Source: an uncultured Muribaculaceae bacterium
Lineage (GTDB): Bacteria > Bacteroidota > Bacteroidia > Bacteroidales > Muribaculaceae
Assembly: GCA_905209725.1 (NCBI GenBank)
Contig: CAJLTZ010000048.1
Location: 1 to 18,846, forward strand
Direction: 5' to 3'
DNA: 18,846 nt
In this document: positions 1 to 6,065 of the stretch, in pieces
Position numbering within the stretch: the stretch's first letter is position 1
Layout of the letters: every line of letters begins with the position of its first letter
The notes under the pieces: generated by a model
The model's database searches: none
Seen by the model: only the letters and a program-made list of their open reading frames with translations
Told to the model about the DNA's origin: nothing
Position numbers and translations under genes: made by a program

Positions 1-32
1 GCATCAAAAATCGGTCGCCCCTGCATTAACAT
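1..32 (-). CDS. Possible 5' end of a leftward gene (partial)
   Basis: An open minus-strand frame begins with ATG at 32 (or a second ATG at 26) and runs off the left edge. Only about ten codons are visible (from the second ATG: M-Q-G-R-P-I-F-D-A), so no function can be named. The support is positional: a good leftward promoter match lies 54-83 bp upstream and no plus-strand gene occupies the region. It could equally be non-coding. Confidence 0.25.
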   Translation of the reverse strand, partial: MLMQGRPIFD

Positions 33-58
33 TTTTTATGGGATGGGGTCTTATAGTG

Positions 59-79
59 CAGTCGCTCCGCGACTGTTTT
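59..79. other. Perfect 7-bp hairpin (leader hairpin or terminator)
   Basis: CAGTCGC at 59-65 and GCGACTG at 69-75 form a perfect 7-bp GC-rich stem with a three-base loop, followed on the plus strand by four T. Read rightward it resembles a short Rho-independent terminator. Read leftward it would lie in the 5' leader of the transcript from the promoter at 86-115. Sequence alone does not decide between the two. Confidence 0.5.
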
Positions 80-85
80 GCGGCG

Positions 86-115
86 CAAATTTAACAAATA
101 TCACTTAGTTCTCAA
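86..115 (-). promoter_or_regulatory. Leftward Bacteroidetes-type promoter
   Basis: On the minus strand, TTG (115-113) is followed after 19 bases by TAAATTTG (93-86), an exact match to the Bacteroidetes -7 consensus TAnnTTTG with typical spacing from the -33 TTG. Transcription would start near 80 and read left, giving a leader of about 50 bases that contains the hairpin at 59-75 before the candidate start codons at 32 and 26. Confidence 0.5.
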
Positions 116-179
116 CCCTCGGCGGTCGATTTTCGTTTTTATCATAGGGAATATTTATAAACTATATCTATTGCCCCTG

Positions 180-207
180 TTGAAATTGCCCAGAATCTTT
201 TAATTTG
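180..207 (+). promoter_or_regulatory. Candidate rightward promoter for the 96-aa membrane protein
   Basis: TTG at 180-182 is followed after 17 bases by TTAATTTG (200-207), one mismatch from TAnnTTTG. The start codon at 213 lies only five bases after the box, so the transcript would be leaderless or nearly so. This is a weak match, and the region is AT-rich enough to give chance hits. Confidence 0.3.
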
Positions 208-212
208 ATGTT

Positions 213-503
213 ATGGAAAGAAACGAAGACACACCCGCTGTAAGGGATGAGAAAGAGAAGAAACCCACGGATATTCGTCTGAAGATAATCCTTTGGTTCA
301 TAGTGATATTGGTTGGCGGTCTGCTGCTCTCCATCATACTCGGTGCGTTGAAATATGCGGTGGATGTCTGCATCTCGATAGCCTGCGTATGTGGCGTGCT
401 TGCGCTGCTCTGCGTCGCGTTCTACTATAAGGAACGCTTCCGCAACGAACAGAATAAAAACTATAAACTAAGATCAAACGAAAACCAGGACGAGGAAAAT
501 TAA
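213..503 (+). CDS. Small two-helix membrane protein of unknown function
   Basis: A 96-residue protein that I do not recognise. It has a charged N-terminal tail (about residues 1-21, rich in E, D and K), then two long hydrophobic stretches at roughly 22-45 and 48-70. A strongly charged, Asn- and Glu-rich C-terminal tail starts near residue 72. The pattern is that of a small inner-membrane hairpin protein with both tails probably cytoplasmic. Codon use and GC content look like the neighbouring genes, which argues that it is real. It lies 27-42 bp upstream of the outer-membrane efflux factor and may be co-transcribed with it. No catalytic motif is visible, so no role is proposed. Confidence 0.6.
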   Translation: MERNEDTPAVRDEKEKKPTDIRLKIILWFIVILVGGLLLSIILGALKYAVDVCISIACVCGVLALLCVAFYYKERFRNEQNKNYKLRSNENQDEEN

Positions 504-530
504 TTTCTCTTCTCAAGACGCATAACCCAT

Positions 531-1967
531 ATGATTCCACTGACAATGCGCATTAAAAAAACATTGCCTCTCCTCGTAGCGGCCGTAGTTGCCATGCCCG
601 CCATCCTGAACGCGCAGACTTCTGACCGGTTGCCTGCCGCATCCAACGCCTCCGGGCAATTGCGCGACTCAATGCCCGCCACATGGACTCTGGAGCCGCA
701 GTACACCCAGACCACGCCCACGTCCGACGGCTGGTGGAACCGTTTTTCCGATCCCACCCTGCAGGCGCTGATGCAGCGGGCAGTGGATAATAACTTCAAT
801 GTGCTTGCCGCCGCGCAGCGCATCGAGCAGGCCCGTCAGACCATCCGCCAGACCAAGGCCGGATATTATCCCTCCTTCAATATTCAGGCCGGATGGGATA
901 AGGTGCAGACATCGGGACTCAATGATGTGGTTCACGTGCACACGGAGCGCGACTCCTACTGGCATGGCGACATAGGGATGAACTGGGAAATCGACCTCTT
1001 CGGACGGATCCGCCGCCAGTTGAAGGCAGACAAGGCGGGCTACAAAGCCTCACTTGCCGATTATGACGCGGTGCTCGTGTCGCTCTGCTCCGACCTTGCC
1101 AGCACATATGTCGACCTCCGGGTGGCTCAACAGCAACTGTTACTCACAGAGGGAACCGCCTCCGAGCAGGACTCCCTTCTGAATATGGCGAAACTCCGCT
1201 ATGAAGCAGGGCTCGTGTCGGAACTGGATGTTGTCACGGCACGCATCATGATCAAGCAGACGCGCGCCACAATCCCATCGCTCCGCGCCCAGATAGCCGC
1301 CGACATCAATGCCATCGCCATTCTTGTGGGCGAATATCCCGAGCGCCTCGCCGCTCTCTCGGCTCCGGCTCAGTTGCCACCGGGTGCGATTGTGGCTACC
1401 GGCATACCGGCCGACCTGCTTCGTCGCCGTCCCGATGTGGTGCAGGCCGAGCAGCAACTTGCCCGGTGCGCCGCGCAGGTGGGTGTGGCAAAGGCTGACT
1501 TCCTCCCGATGCTCTCGCTTGCCGGTTCGGTGGGAACTTCGGCTTATGAGGCCAAAAACCTCTTCACCAAAGACTCTTTTACATGGCAGATTACGCCCAC
1601 ACTCTCCTGGACCATATTCGATGGCATGGGGCGTAGTGCCCGCATCGCCGAGGCCAAGGCGCAGATGATGGAATCATACGATGCCTATAACATGGCCGTG
1701 ATGACGGCTGTGCAGGAGGTGCAGAATGCGCTGACGTCGCTTTCGGCGGCTGCCGAGGAGGAGCACATGTATGTGGACCTCAATAAGGAATATGCCTCAT
1801 CGCTCCGGCTCAATATCCAGCGTTACCGCGAAGGTCTTGTGGATTTCAGCGACGTGGCCGATGCCCAGATTCAGAAACTCGATGGACTCAAGGAGGTTGT
1901 GGCCGCACGCGGAAATGTGCTCAACGGTATGGTGACGCTCTATACTGCGCTGGGGGGAGGATGGTGA
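531..1967 (+). CDS. Outer-membrane efflux factor (TolC/OprM/NodT type)
   Basis: The outer-membrane channel of a tripartite RND or ABC efflux system, exporting drugs, metals or metabolites across both membranes. The N terminus is a signal peptide ending in A-I-L-N-A; there is no lipobox Cys, unlike OprM or CusC. The mature part shows the usual duplicated OEP domain: W-W-N-R-F-S-D-P near residue 65, a Q-A-R-Q-T-I repeat-type helix, the conserved I-D-L-F-G-R block near 153, and L-L-R-R-R-P-D-V with A-K-A-D-F-L-P, the hallmark of the family's second half. At 478 residues it is full length. A second ATG at 546 gives a more standard signal peptide and may be the true start. The gene sits directly before an RND pump remnant, and no periplasmic adaptor gene is in the window, so it may now be an orphan channel. 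Confidence 0.9.
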   Translation: MIPLTMRIKKTLPLLVAAVVAMPAILNAQTSDRLPAASNASGQLRDSMPATWTLEPQYTQTTPTSDGWWNRFSDPTLQALMQRAVDNNFNVLAAAQRIEQARQTIRQTKAGYYPSFNIQAGWDKVQTSGLNDVVHVHTERDSYWHGDIGMNWEIDLFGRIRRQLKADKAGYKASLADYDAVLVSLCSDLASTYVDLRVAQQQLLLTEGTASEQDSLLNMAKLRYEAGLVSELDVVTARIMIKQTRATIPSLRAQIAADINAIAILVGEYPERLAALSAPAQLPPGAIVATGIPADLLRRRPDVVQAEQQLARCAAQVGVAKADFLPMLSLAGSVGTSAYEAKNLFTKDSFTWQITPTLSWTIFDGMGRSARIAEAKAQMMESYDAYNMAVMTAVQEVQNALTSLSAAAEEEHMYVDLNKEYASSLRLNIQRYREGLVDFSDVADAQIQKLDGLKEVVAARGNVLNGMVTLYTALGGGW

Positions 1968-1970
1968 TTC

Positions 1971-1991
1971 GAATTTTGAATTTTGAATTTT
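1971..1991. repeat. Heptamer tandem repeat (GAATTTT)x3
   Basis: Three perfect copies of the 7-bp unit GAATTTT begin three bases after the efflux-factor stop codon. It is one of three short tandem arrays in this window placed at the 3' end of a gene; the others are at 6031-6062 and 15541-15580. Confidence 0.85.
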
Positions 1992-2008
1992 GCGGGAAAA
2001 AACAAAGT

Positions 2009-2493
2009 GCCGTCCCTTCCGTTCCTCCGATAGATGTCTCTGCGGTCACCACCGACTATGTGGAGGAATCCCTTCACGACGTGATGACCACCTTCCTGCT
2101 CACCATCCTTATCGTGATGATAGTGATTCTTATCTTCCTGCAGGACTGGCGGGCCGTGATAATCCCGATGATAACCATTCCTGCAAGGCGGGGGTAGACG
2201 TCACCAAGGCGGCCAGCGATGCGGGCGTGATTCGTTTCCGCCCCATCATGATGACTGCGTTGGCCTTTATCTTCGGCGTGCTCCCGATGCTCTTCGCCAC
2301 CGGCGCCGGCGCCAACAGCCGTATCAATCTCGTCACGGCCGTAGTGTTCGGTATGCTGATGAATGCCATAATCGGCACCACCTGTGTGCCTGTATTCTGG
2401 AAAGTGATGCAGGATATCGAGCGGCGGAAAACTGCTTCAAAAGGTGACGCCGAGGGTCAGAAAACTGACACGGCAATCGGGGACGGCATTTAG
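2009..2493 (+). pseudogene. RND efflux pump (AcrB/MexB family) remnant
   Basis: Two pieces of an RND pump survive. From about 2030 to 2188, in one frame, lies the segment leading into and through transmembrane helix 2 (Y-V-E-E-S-L-H-D-V, then F-L-Q-D-W-R-A), matching AcrB near residues 325-370. From about 2185, in a different frame, lies the C-terminal end: F-R-P-I-M-M-T-A-L-A-F-I-F-G-V-L-P followed by A-T-G-A-G-A, and a final helix ending in P-V-F-W-K, matching AcrB near 950-1030. Roughly 320 N-terminal and 580 central codons are missing and the frame changes at the junction, so no working pump can be made. The tail overlaps the 3' end of comF by 57 bp. It was probably once in an operon with the upstream outer-membrane factor. 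AcrB residue numbers are from memory of the family. Confidence 0.85.
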
Positions 2494-3111
2494 CAGTGCG
2501 CGTGCAGCTTCGGAGAGTGTTGCGCCGGTGGTGCACACATCGTCGAGAAGAAGGATGTGGCGACCGTGGAGTCTTTCCGGATGAGGCGCAAGGAAGATGC
2601 CGGCAGTGTTGGCAAGACGTTGCTCACGGCTCAGAGATGTCTGAGTGCGATGCCCCCTCACAGCCTTAAGTTCAAGACTCATATTTATGCCTGTGGCTTC
2701 GCTGAGGCCGCGGGCTATCTTTTCTGTCTGGTTGTAGCCGCGTTTCCCCTTCTTGAGCCAGTGCATCGGCACGGGCACGATGAGGTCGATGTCGGAAAGG
2801 AAGCCGGTGATGATCAGTTCCTCCCCCATAAGGCGACCCATGCGGCGGGCGAGACCTCCGAAATGGCGGTATTTGAAATCCTGGATTAGTGTGGAGAGTT
2901 CCCCCTCGCGAGAATAGAAGAAATGGCCTGCGGCGCGTTGGAAAGGCACGAGGCCGAGAAAGCGTTGCTCCATGAAATTCATGGGCATGCGATGGTAGTT
3001 GGTGCGGGGAAGTCGGGCAAGGCAAGTGGAGCACACATAGCTTTCCACTTGAGTAAGGGGAGCGTCGCATATGTGGCAGTGGCGGGGAAAGAGGAAATCG
3101 AGGGCGCTCAT
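2437..3111 (-). CDS. comF: ComF family protein (phosphoribosyltransferase-like)
   Basis: A 224-residue homologue of ComFC/GntX. In naturally competent bacteria ComFC acts in DNA uptake; in others its role is less clear. The N terminus has the four-cysteine zinc-binding pattern C12-x2-C15 and C27-x2-C30. The C-terminal half is a type I phosphoribosyltransferase fold: P-V-P-M near 113, the family block G-Y-N-Q-T near 125, and the PRPP-binding loop L-L-L-D-D-V-C-T-T-G-A-T at 187-198. The start codon overlaps the recX stop by four bases (ATGA), with AAGGAG just upstream, an unusually clear ribosome-binding site for this group and a sign of translational coupling. All family residues look intact. 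No other competence genes are in the window, so a DNA-uptake role is not implied here. Confidence 0.9.
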   Translation of the reverse strand: MSALDFLFPRHCHICDAPLTQVESYVCSTCLARLPRTNYHRMPMNFMEQRFLGLVPFQRAAGHFFYSREGELSTLIQDFKYRHFGGLARRMGRLMGEELIITGFLSDIDLIVPVPMHWLKKGKRGYNQTEKIARGLSEATGINMSLELKAVRGHRTQTSLSREQRLANTAGIFLAPHPERLHGRHILLLDDVCTTGATLSEAARALLNAVPDCRVSFLTLGVTF

Positions 3112-3602
3112 GACTCCTTATGATGCCTGCGGATATCGCGGGTCATGTTGATTGCCATGGAGGCCATGCCGGCGTCGAAACCGCGAGCGTAGAGATGGCG
3201 CATCATGCGGGCGCGGTCGGCGGTCTTCTCCAGGTCGGCGTTGAGCGATTTGGAGGCAAGGATCTTCATGGCGATTTCGAGGAATTCATCGGGAGAGATG
3301 GAGTCGATGGCGTTGCAGATGAGGTCGTGGGGAATTTTCTTGGCGGCGAGGGCTGCCCGGATCTTAAGATGACCCCAGCCGGCGAAGCGGGCCTTGTCGC
3401 GGGAAAAAGCACCGGCATAGCGCGAATCGTCGATGAATTTGTTCTCAATCAACTGGCTGAGCACCTGCTCCACATCCTGCTCGTTGAGGCCGGCTTTGTA
3501 AAGTTTCTGGCGTATGTCGTTGCTACACTGCTCCGAGCGGGCGCACAGCGTGGCCATGCGTTTGAGAACTGCTTCTGCGGTTATGGGTTTCTTTTGTATC
3601 AT
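3108..3602 (-). CDS. recX: RecX family regulatory protein
   Basis: A 164-residue RecX protein, the small helical modulator that binds RecA filaments and limits recombination. The sequence has the tandem three-helix pattern typical of RecX: A-L/M-x-x-L-C-A-R-S-E-Q-C near the start, an L-I-E-N-K-F-I-D-D-S-R-Y-A block in the middle (the family signature), and R-H-L-Y-A-R-G-F-D near the end. The chosen start is the ATG at 3602; a longer reading to 3698 would add 32 residues that look like translated intergenic DNA and would run into the fold-back element. A -7 box lies only four bases upstream of this ATG. The gene overlaps comF by four bases and is divergent from prmC, as often seen in Bacteroidales (from memory). 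Confidence 0.88.
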   Translation of the reverse strand: MIQKKPITAEAVLKRMATLCARSEQCSNDIRQKLYKAGLNEQDVEQVLSQLIENKFIDDSRYAGAFSRDKARFAGWGHLKIRAALAAKKIPHDLICNAIDSISPDEFLEIAMKILASKSLNADLEKTADRARMMRHLYARGFDAGMASMAINMTRDIRRHHKES

Positions 3603-3606
3603 CGCG

Positions 3607-3614
3607 CAAATATA
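3607..3614 (-). promoter_or_regulatory. -7 box for the recX-comF operon
   Basis: TATATTTG on the minus strand matches TAnnTTTG exactly. It ends four bases before the recX ATG at 3602, so transcription would begin at or next to the start codon and the mRNA would be leaderless. No convincing -33 TTG is seen at the usual distance, so this rests on the -7 box alone. Confidence 0.45.
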
Positions 3615-3640
3615 ATAATTATCCGCGATATTTCCGAAGT

Positions 3641-3676
3641 TTGGCGTGATGCTTCCGATTATTTTGATTATTTTTG
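3641..3676 (+). promoter_or_regulatory. Probable original prmC promoter
   Basis: TATTTTTG at 3669-3676 is an exact match to TAnnTTTG pointing toward prmC, with a TTTG at 3640-3643. That gives a 25-base spacer, longer than usual. Predicted transcription would begin near 3683, which is exactly where the first 178-bp element starts. The box is therefore likely ancestral, and the element now lies between it and the gene. Confidence 0.4.
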
Positions 3677-3682
3677 CATTCT

Positions 3683-3860
3683 TAAGTATGACCCGCAAAT
3701 TAGTTAATGCATATTTTGAGCGTATTTTCGAGTGATTTGTGAGAGTCCGGGAAGGAGCGATGCGGGCATCGTGACTGAGCGGAGTCGCACAAAGCGCCGA
3801 AAAGACGCCAAAAGATGGGTTGACTAATCAATACATTAAATAATTTCGGCGTCATACTTA
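3683..3860. mobile_element. 178-bp fold-back MITE-like element, copy 1
   Basis: The element starts TAAGTATGAC and ends GTCATACTTA, a perfect 10-bp terminal inverted repeat that continues imperfectly for about 27 bp. Beyond the ends, most of the length folds back. The stretch with TTTTG...TTTTCGAG...TTTGTG on the left mirrors CACAAA...CGAAAA...CAAAA on the right, and the centre is CGATGC-GG-GCATCG (positions 3758-3771). The right arm carries about 16 extra bases. Both ends are bounded by TA, consistent with a TA target duplication as made by IS630/Tc1-type transposases (inference). It contains no ORF of note. It differs from copy 2 at five of 178 positions. Confidence 0.85.
3820..3848 (+). promoter_or_regulatory. 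Possible outward promoter in element copy 1
   Basis: Inside the right arm, TTG (3820-3822 reads T-T-G) is followed after 18 bases by TAATTTCG (3841-3848), one mismatch from TAnnTTTG. It points at prmC, whose ATG is 29 bases beyond the box. The same match is present in copy 2. One mismatch in the conserved TTTG leaves this uncertain. Confidence 0.3.
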
Positions 3861-3877
3861 AAGGTCAGATAAAGGTT

Positions 3878-4774
3878 ATGGATTCTAATATGCAGGATGG
3901 GAAAATAATGGGCCGCGGGCGCGACGTGACAGTAGCGGCGGTTTCTGCGGCCTTGCGCCGGAGGCTTGCGCCTGTGTATGGCGAAGGGGAGGCCCGCGCC
4001 ATGACAAATCTCATTTTCCACCATCTCAAGGGCTGGAACGTGACAGATATGGTGATAAATGCCGACCAGCCCCTCTCACCCTATATCCTCGAGAAAATCG
4101 CCGAGATAGAGCATCGCCTCTCGCTTCATGAACCTCTGCAGTATATCCTTGGTGAGGCACGTTTCTATGGAATGGACATGCACGTTACCCCCGACACCCT
4201 CATCCCGCGGCCCGAGACTGAGGAACTCGTGGACCTTATCGTGGAGCAGAACGGCAAGCGTGTCGACCTCTCCGTGCTCGACATCGGCACCGGCAGTGGT
4301 GCAATCGCCATCGCCCTCTCTCGCAATCTCCCTTTCTCCAGGGTGTCTGCGCTCGACATCTCCGAGGCCGCGCTAAAGGTGGCGCAGGAGAACGCGAAGA
4401 ATCTGCACGCCCGCATCGACTTCATCCATGCCGATATCTTCCGCTATGAACCGGCGCCGGAAAGTTTAGATATCATTGTGAGCAATCCCCCTTATATCGC
4501 CGAGGAGGAGCGCTGCGCCATGGAGCGGAATGTGCTCGACTACGAACCGGCCGGCGCACTCTTCGTGCCCGACGCCCAACCCCTTATTTTCTACAGCCGC
4601 ATCGCCGAGACAGCCCGCACCGGACTGAAACAGGGCGGCCTCCTTTATTTCGAAATCAATCCACGGTTTGCAGATTCCCTTGAGGCCCTTCTAGACAAGG
4701 AGGGATTCCGGGATATTGAACGGTTCCAGGACATATCCCACCGCATCCGCTTTATGGCCTGCAAAAAATTATAA
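3878..4774 (+). CDS. prmC: Peptide chain release factor N5-glutamine methyltransferase PrmC (HemK)
   Basis: Transfers a methyl group from S-adenosylmethionine to the glutamine of the GGQ motif in release factors RF1 and RF2, which is needed for efficient termination. The 298-residue protein has the usual N-terminal helical domain that binds the release factor (about 1-105). This is followed by R-P-E-T-E-E-L at 111-117, the SAM-binding loop V-L-D-I-G-T-G-S-G at 133-141, and the catalytic N-P-P-Y at 203-206 that holds the glutamine amide. All key residues are present. ATG codons at 3890 and 3908 are possible later starts. The start lies 17 bp after element copy 1, and copy 2 begins 56 bp after the stop, so the gene is bracketed by direct repeats. 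It is divergent from recX. Confidence 0.95.
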   Translation: MDSNMQDGKIMGRGRDVTVAAVSAALRRRLAPVYGEGEARAMTNLIFHHLKGWNVTDMVINADQPLSPYILEKIAEIEHRLSLHEPLQYILGEARFYGMDMHVTPDTLIPRPETEELVDLIVEQNGKRVDLSVLDIGTGSGAIAIALSRNLPFSRVSALDISEAALKVAQENAKNLHARIDFIHADIFRYEPAPESLDIIVSNPPYIAEEERCAMERNVLDYEPAGALFVPDAQPLIFYSRIAETARTGLKQGGLLYFEINPRFADSLEALLDKEGFRDIERFQDISHRIRFMACKKL

Positions 4775-4790
4775 AAGAATTGTAATTTTT
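4764..4790 (+). terminator. Weak AT-only stem after prmC
   Basis: AAAAATTA (4764-4771) and TAATTTTT (4783-4790) are exact inverted repeats with an 11-base loop, the right arm ending in a T-run. The left arm overlaps the last prmC codons. The stem has no G-C pair, so terminator activity is doubtful. Confidence 0.2.
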
Positions 4791-4830
4791 CAGACTGAAA
4801 AGCTACTAACTTAAATAGCTAAGATAGCAG

Positions 4831-5008
4831 TAAGTATGACCCGCAAATTAGTTAATGCATATTTTGAGTGTATTTTCGAGTGATTTGTGTGAGTCCGAGA
4901 AGGAGCGATGCGGGCATCGTGACTGAGCGGAGTCGCACAAAGCGCCGAAAAGACGCCAAAAGATGCGTTGACTAATCAATACATTAAATAATTTCGGTGT
5001 CATACTTA
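4831..5008. mobile_element. 178-bp fold-back MITE-like element, copy 2
   Basis: Same length, orientation and ends as copy 1 (TAAGTATGAC / GTCATACTTA), with TA at both borders. It differs from copy 1 at five scattered positions, including the fourth base from the inner end of the right terminal repeat (T for C). It lies between prmC and the ABC exporter genes, 45 bp before the ATPase start codon. The insertion point is flanked by a near-identical 12-base word, ATAGC(T/C)AAGATA, at 4815-4826 and 5009-5020. Confidence 0.85.
4968..4996 (+). promoter_or_regulatory. Possible outward promoter in element copy 2
   Basis: TTG at 4968-4970, an 18-base spacer and TAATTTCG at 4989-4996, pointing at the ABC ATPase gene whose start is 57 bases further on. 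No better TAnnTTTG match was found between the element and the start codon, so the element may supply the promoter for the exporter operon (inference). Confidence 0.3.
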
Positions 5009-5053
5009 ATAGCCAAGATAATTAAAACAGCAATCAGATTAAAGTCAATATAG

Positions 5054-6037
5054 ATGAGTATTTTAAGTATCAAAGAGGTCTCGAAGCAATATTCCGGCCA
5101 TCTGGCACTGGACAATGTAAGCCTCGAGATTCCGGAGGGAAAGATCTATGGTCTGCTTGGCCCCAATGGCGCGGGCAAGACCACGCTTATCCGCATCATC
5201 AACCATATCACGGCGCCCGACACCGGGTCGGTGCAGTTCATGGGTCATCCGCTTGTGGCCGATGATGTGGTGAATATCGGTTATCTTCCCGAGGAGCGCG
5301 GCCTCTACAAGAAGATGAAAGTAGGGGAGCAGGCGCTCTTCTTCGCCCGTCTCAAGGGCCTCTCCCCCCGCGAGGCCAACGAAAAATTGCATTATTGGTT
5401 CGAACGTTTCGGTATTCTCGACTGGTGGGGAAAGAAGGTGGAGGAGTTATCGAAGGGTATGGCGCAAAAGGTGCAGTTTATCATCACCGTGCTCCACAAC
5501 CCGAAGCTCCTGATTTTCGACGAACCCTTCTCCGGATTCGACCCTATCAATGCCGAACTGCTTAAAAATGAGATTCTTCATCTGCGTGATGCGGGAGCCA
5601 CTGTGATATTCTCCACCCACAATATGGAGAGCGTGGAGCGCATCTGCGACGAGATTACGCTCATCAATCGCGGCCACAACATCCTCTCGGGCAATGTGGA
5701 GGAGATCCGCGAGCGCATGGGCCGTGGCCGCTACCGCATCGCCTTCGAGGGCGACCCGCAGAACCTCCTCTCGGCGCTCGACAATCTTGTGCTGGAGTCG
5801 AAATTTGAGACGGAGCCCAACACAAATATCATTTCAGCTTCCCTTCTTCTTCAGCCTGACGCGCCGCTGCGCCGGACCATCGCGCTTGCCAACGACGCAG
5901 TGGAGATTGTAAGCCTCGACCGCGCACTTCCCTCCATGAACGATATCTTTATCCGCACTGTGGGTGCCTCCAACGCCGCCGCTGCCGCCGAGGCCGCCGG
6001 TCTGCCTCCGATTCCGGCCGATGCCGTCAACTCGTAA
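5054..6037 (+). CDS. ABC-2 type exporter, ATP-binding subunit (NatA-like)
   Basis: The cytoplasmic ATPase that powers the membrane protein encoded next. The 327-residue sequence has an N-terminal nucleotide-binding domain with Walker A G-P-N-G-A-G-K-T-T at 36-44, the ABC signature in the form E-L-S-K-G-M near 131-136, Walker B L-L-I-F-D-E near 152-157 and the switch histidine in S-T-H-N near 187-190. A C-terminal extension of about 90 residues (DUF4162-like, common in Na+/drug exporters of the NatA and CcmA type) follows, ending in an Ala-rich tail. The substrate cannot be told from sequence. It forms an operon with the permease, whose start lies 28 bp downstream. The stop codon lies inside an 8-bp tandem repeat. 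Confidence 0.92.
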   Translation: MSILSIKEVSKQYSGHLALDNVSLEIPEGKIYGLLGPNGAGKTTLIRIINHITAPDTGSVQFMGHPLVADDVVNIGYLPEERGLYKKMKVGEQALFFARLKGLSPREANEKLHYWFERFGILDWWGKKVEELSKGMAQKVQFIITVLHNPKLLIFDEPFSGFDPINAELLKNEILHLRDAGATVIFSTHNMESVERICDEITLINRGHNILSGNVEEIRERMGRGRYRIAFEGDPQNLLSALDNLVLESKFETEPNTNIISASLLLQPDAPLRRTIALANDAVEIVSLDRALPSMNDIFIRTVGASNAAAAAEAAGLPPIPADAVNS

Positions 6038-6062
6038 ACTCATAAACTCATAAACGCTTAAA
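6031..6062. repeat. Octamer tandem repeat around the ATPase stop codon
   Basis: Four 8-bp units in a row: CTCGTAAA, CTCATAAA, CTCATAAA, CGCTTAAA. The two middle ones are identical and the outer ones differ by one and three bases. The ATPase stop TAA (6035-6037) is inside the first unit. The array fills nearly all of the space between the two ABC genes. Confidence 0.75.
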
Positions 6063-6065
6063 CAG

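Noticed and set aside
59..75. Homology between the left-edge hairpin and the centre of the fold-back elements
   Set aside because: Both contain GAGTCGC/GCGACT-like words, but the order and flanks differ and no alignment longer than about ten bases holds.
3603..3698. Longer start for RecX
   Set aside because: The added residues are translated AT-rich intergenic DNA containing promoter boxes and the end of a mobile element.
3120..3707. Plus-strand 195-codon frame over recX
   Set aside because: Mirror frame of recX with no family resemblance, running into the fold-back element.
3683..5008. prmC as cargo of a composite transposon
   Set aside because: The flanking elements encode no transposase, prmC is a normal housekeeping gene with codon use like its neighbours, and its position next to recX fits the usual chromosomal order. 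Two independent insertions explain the pattern.
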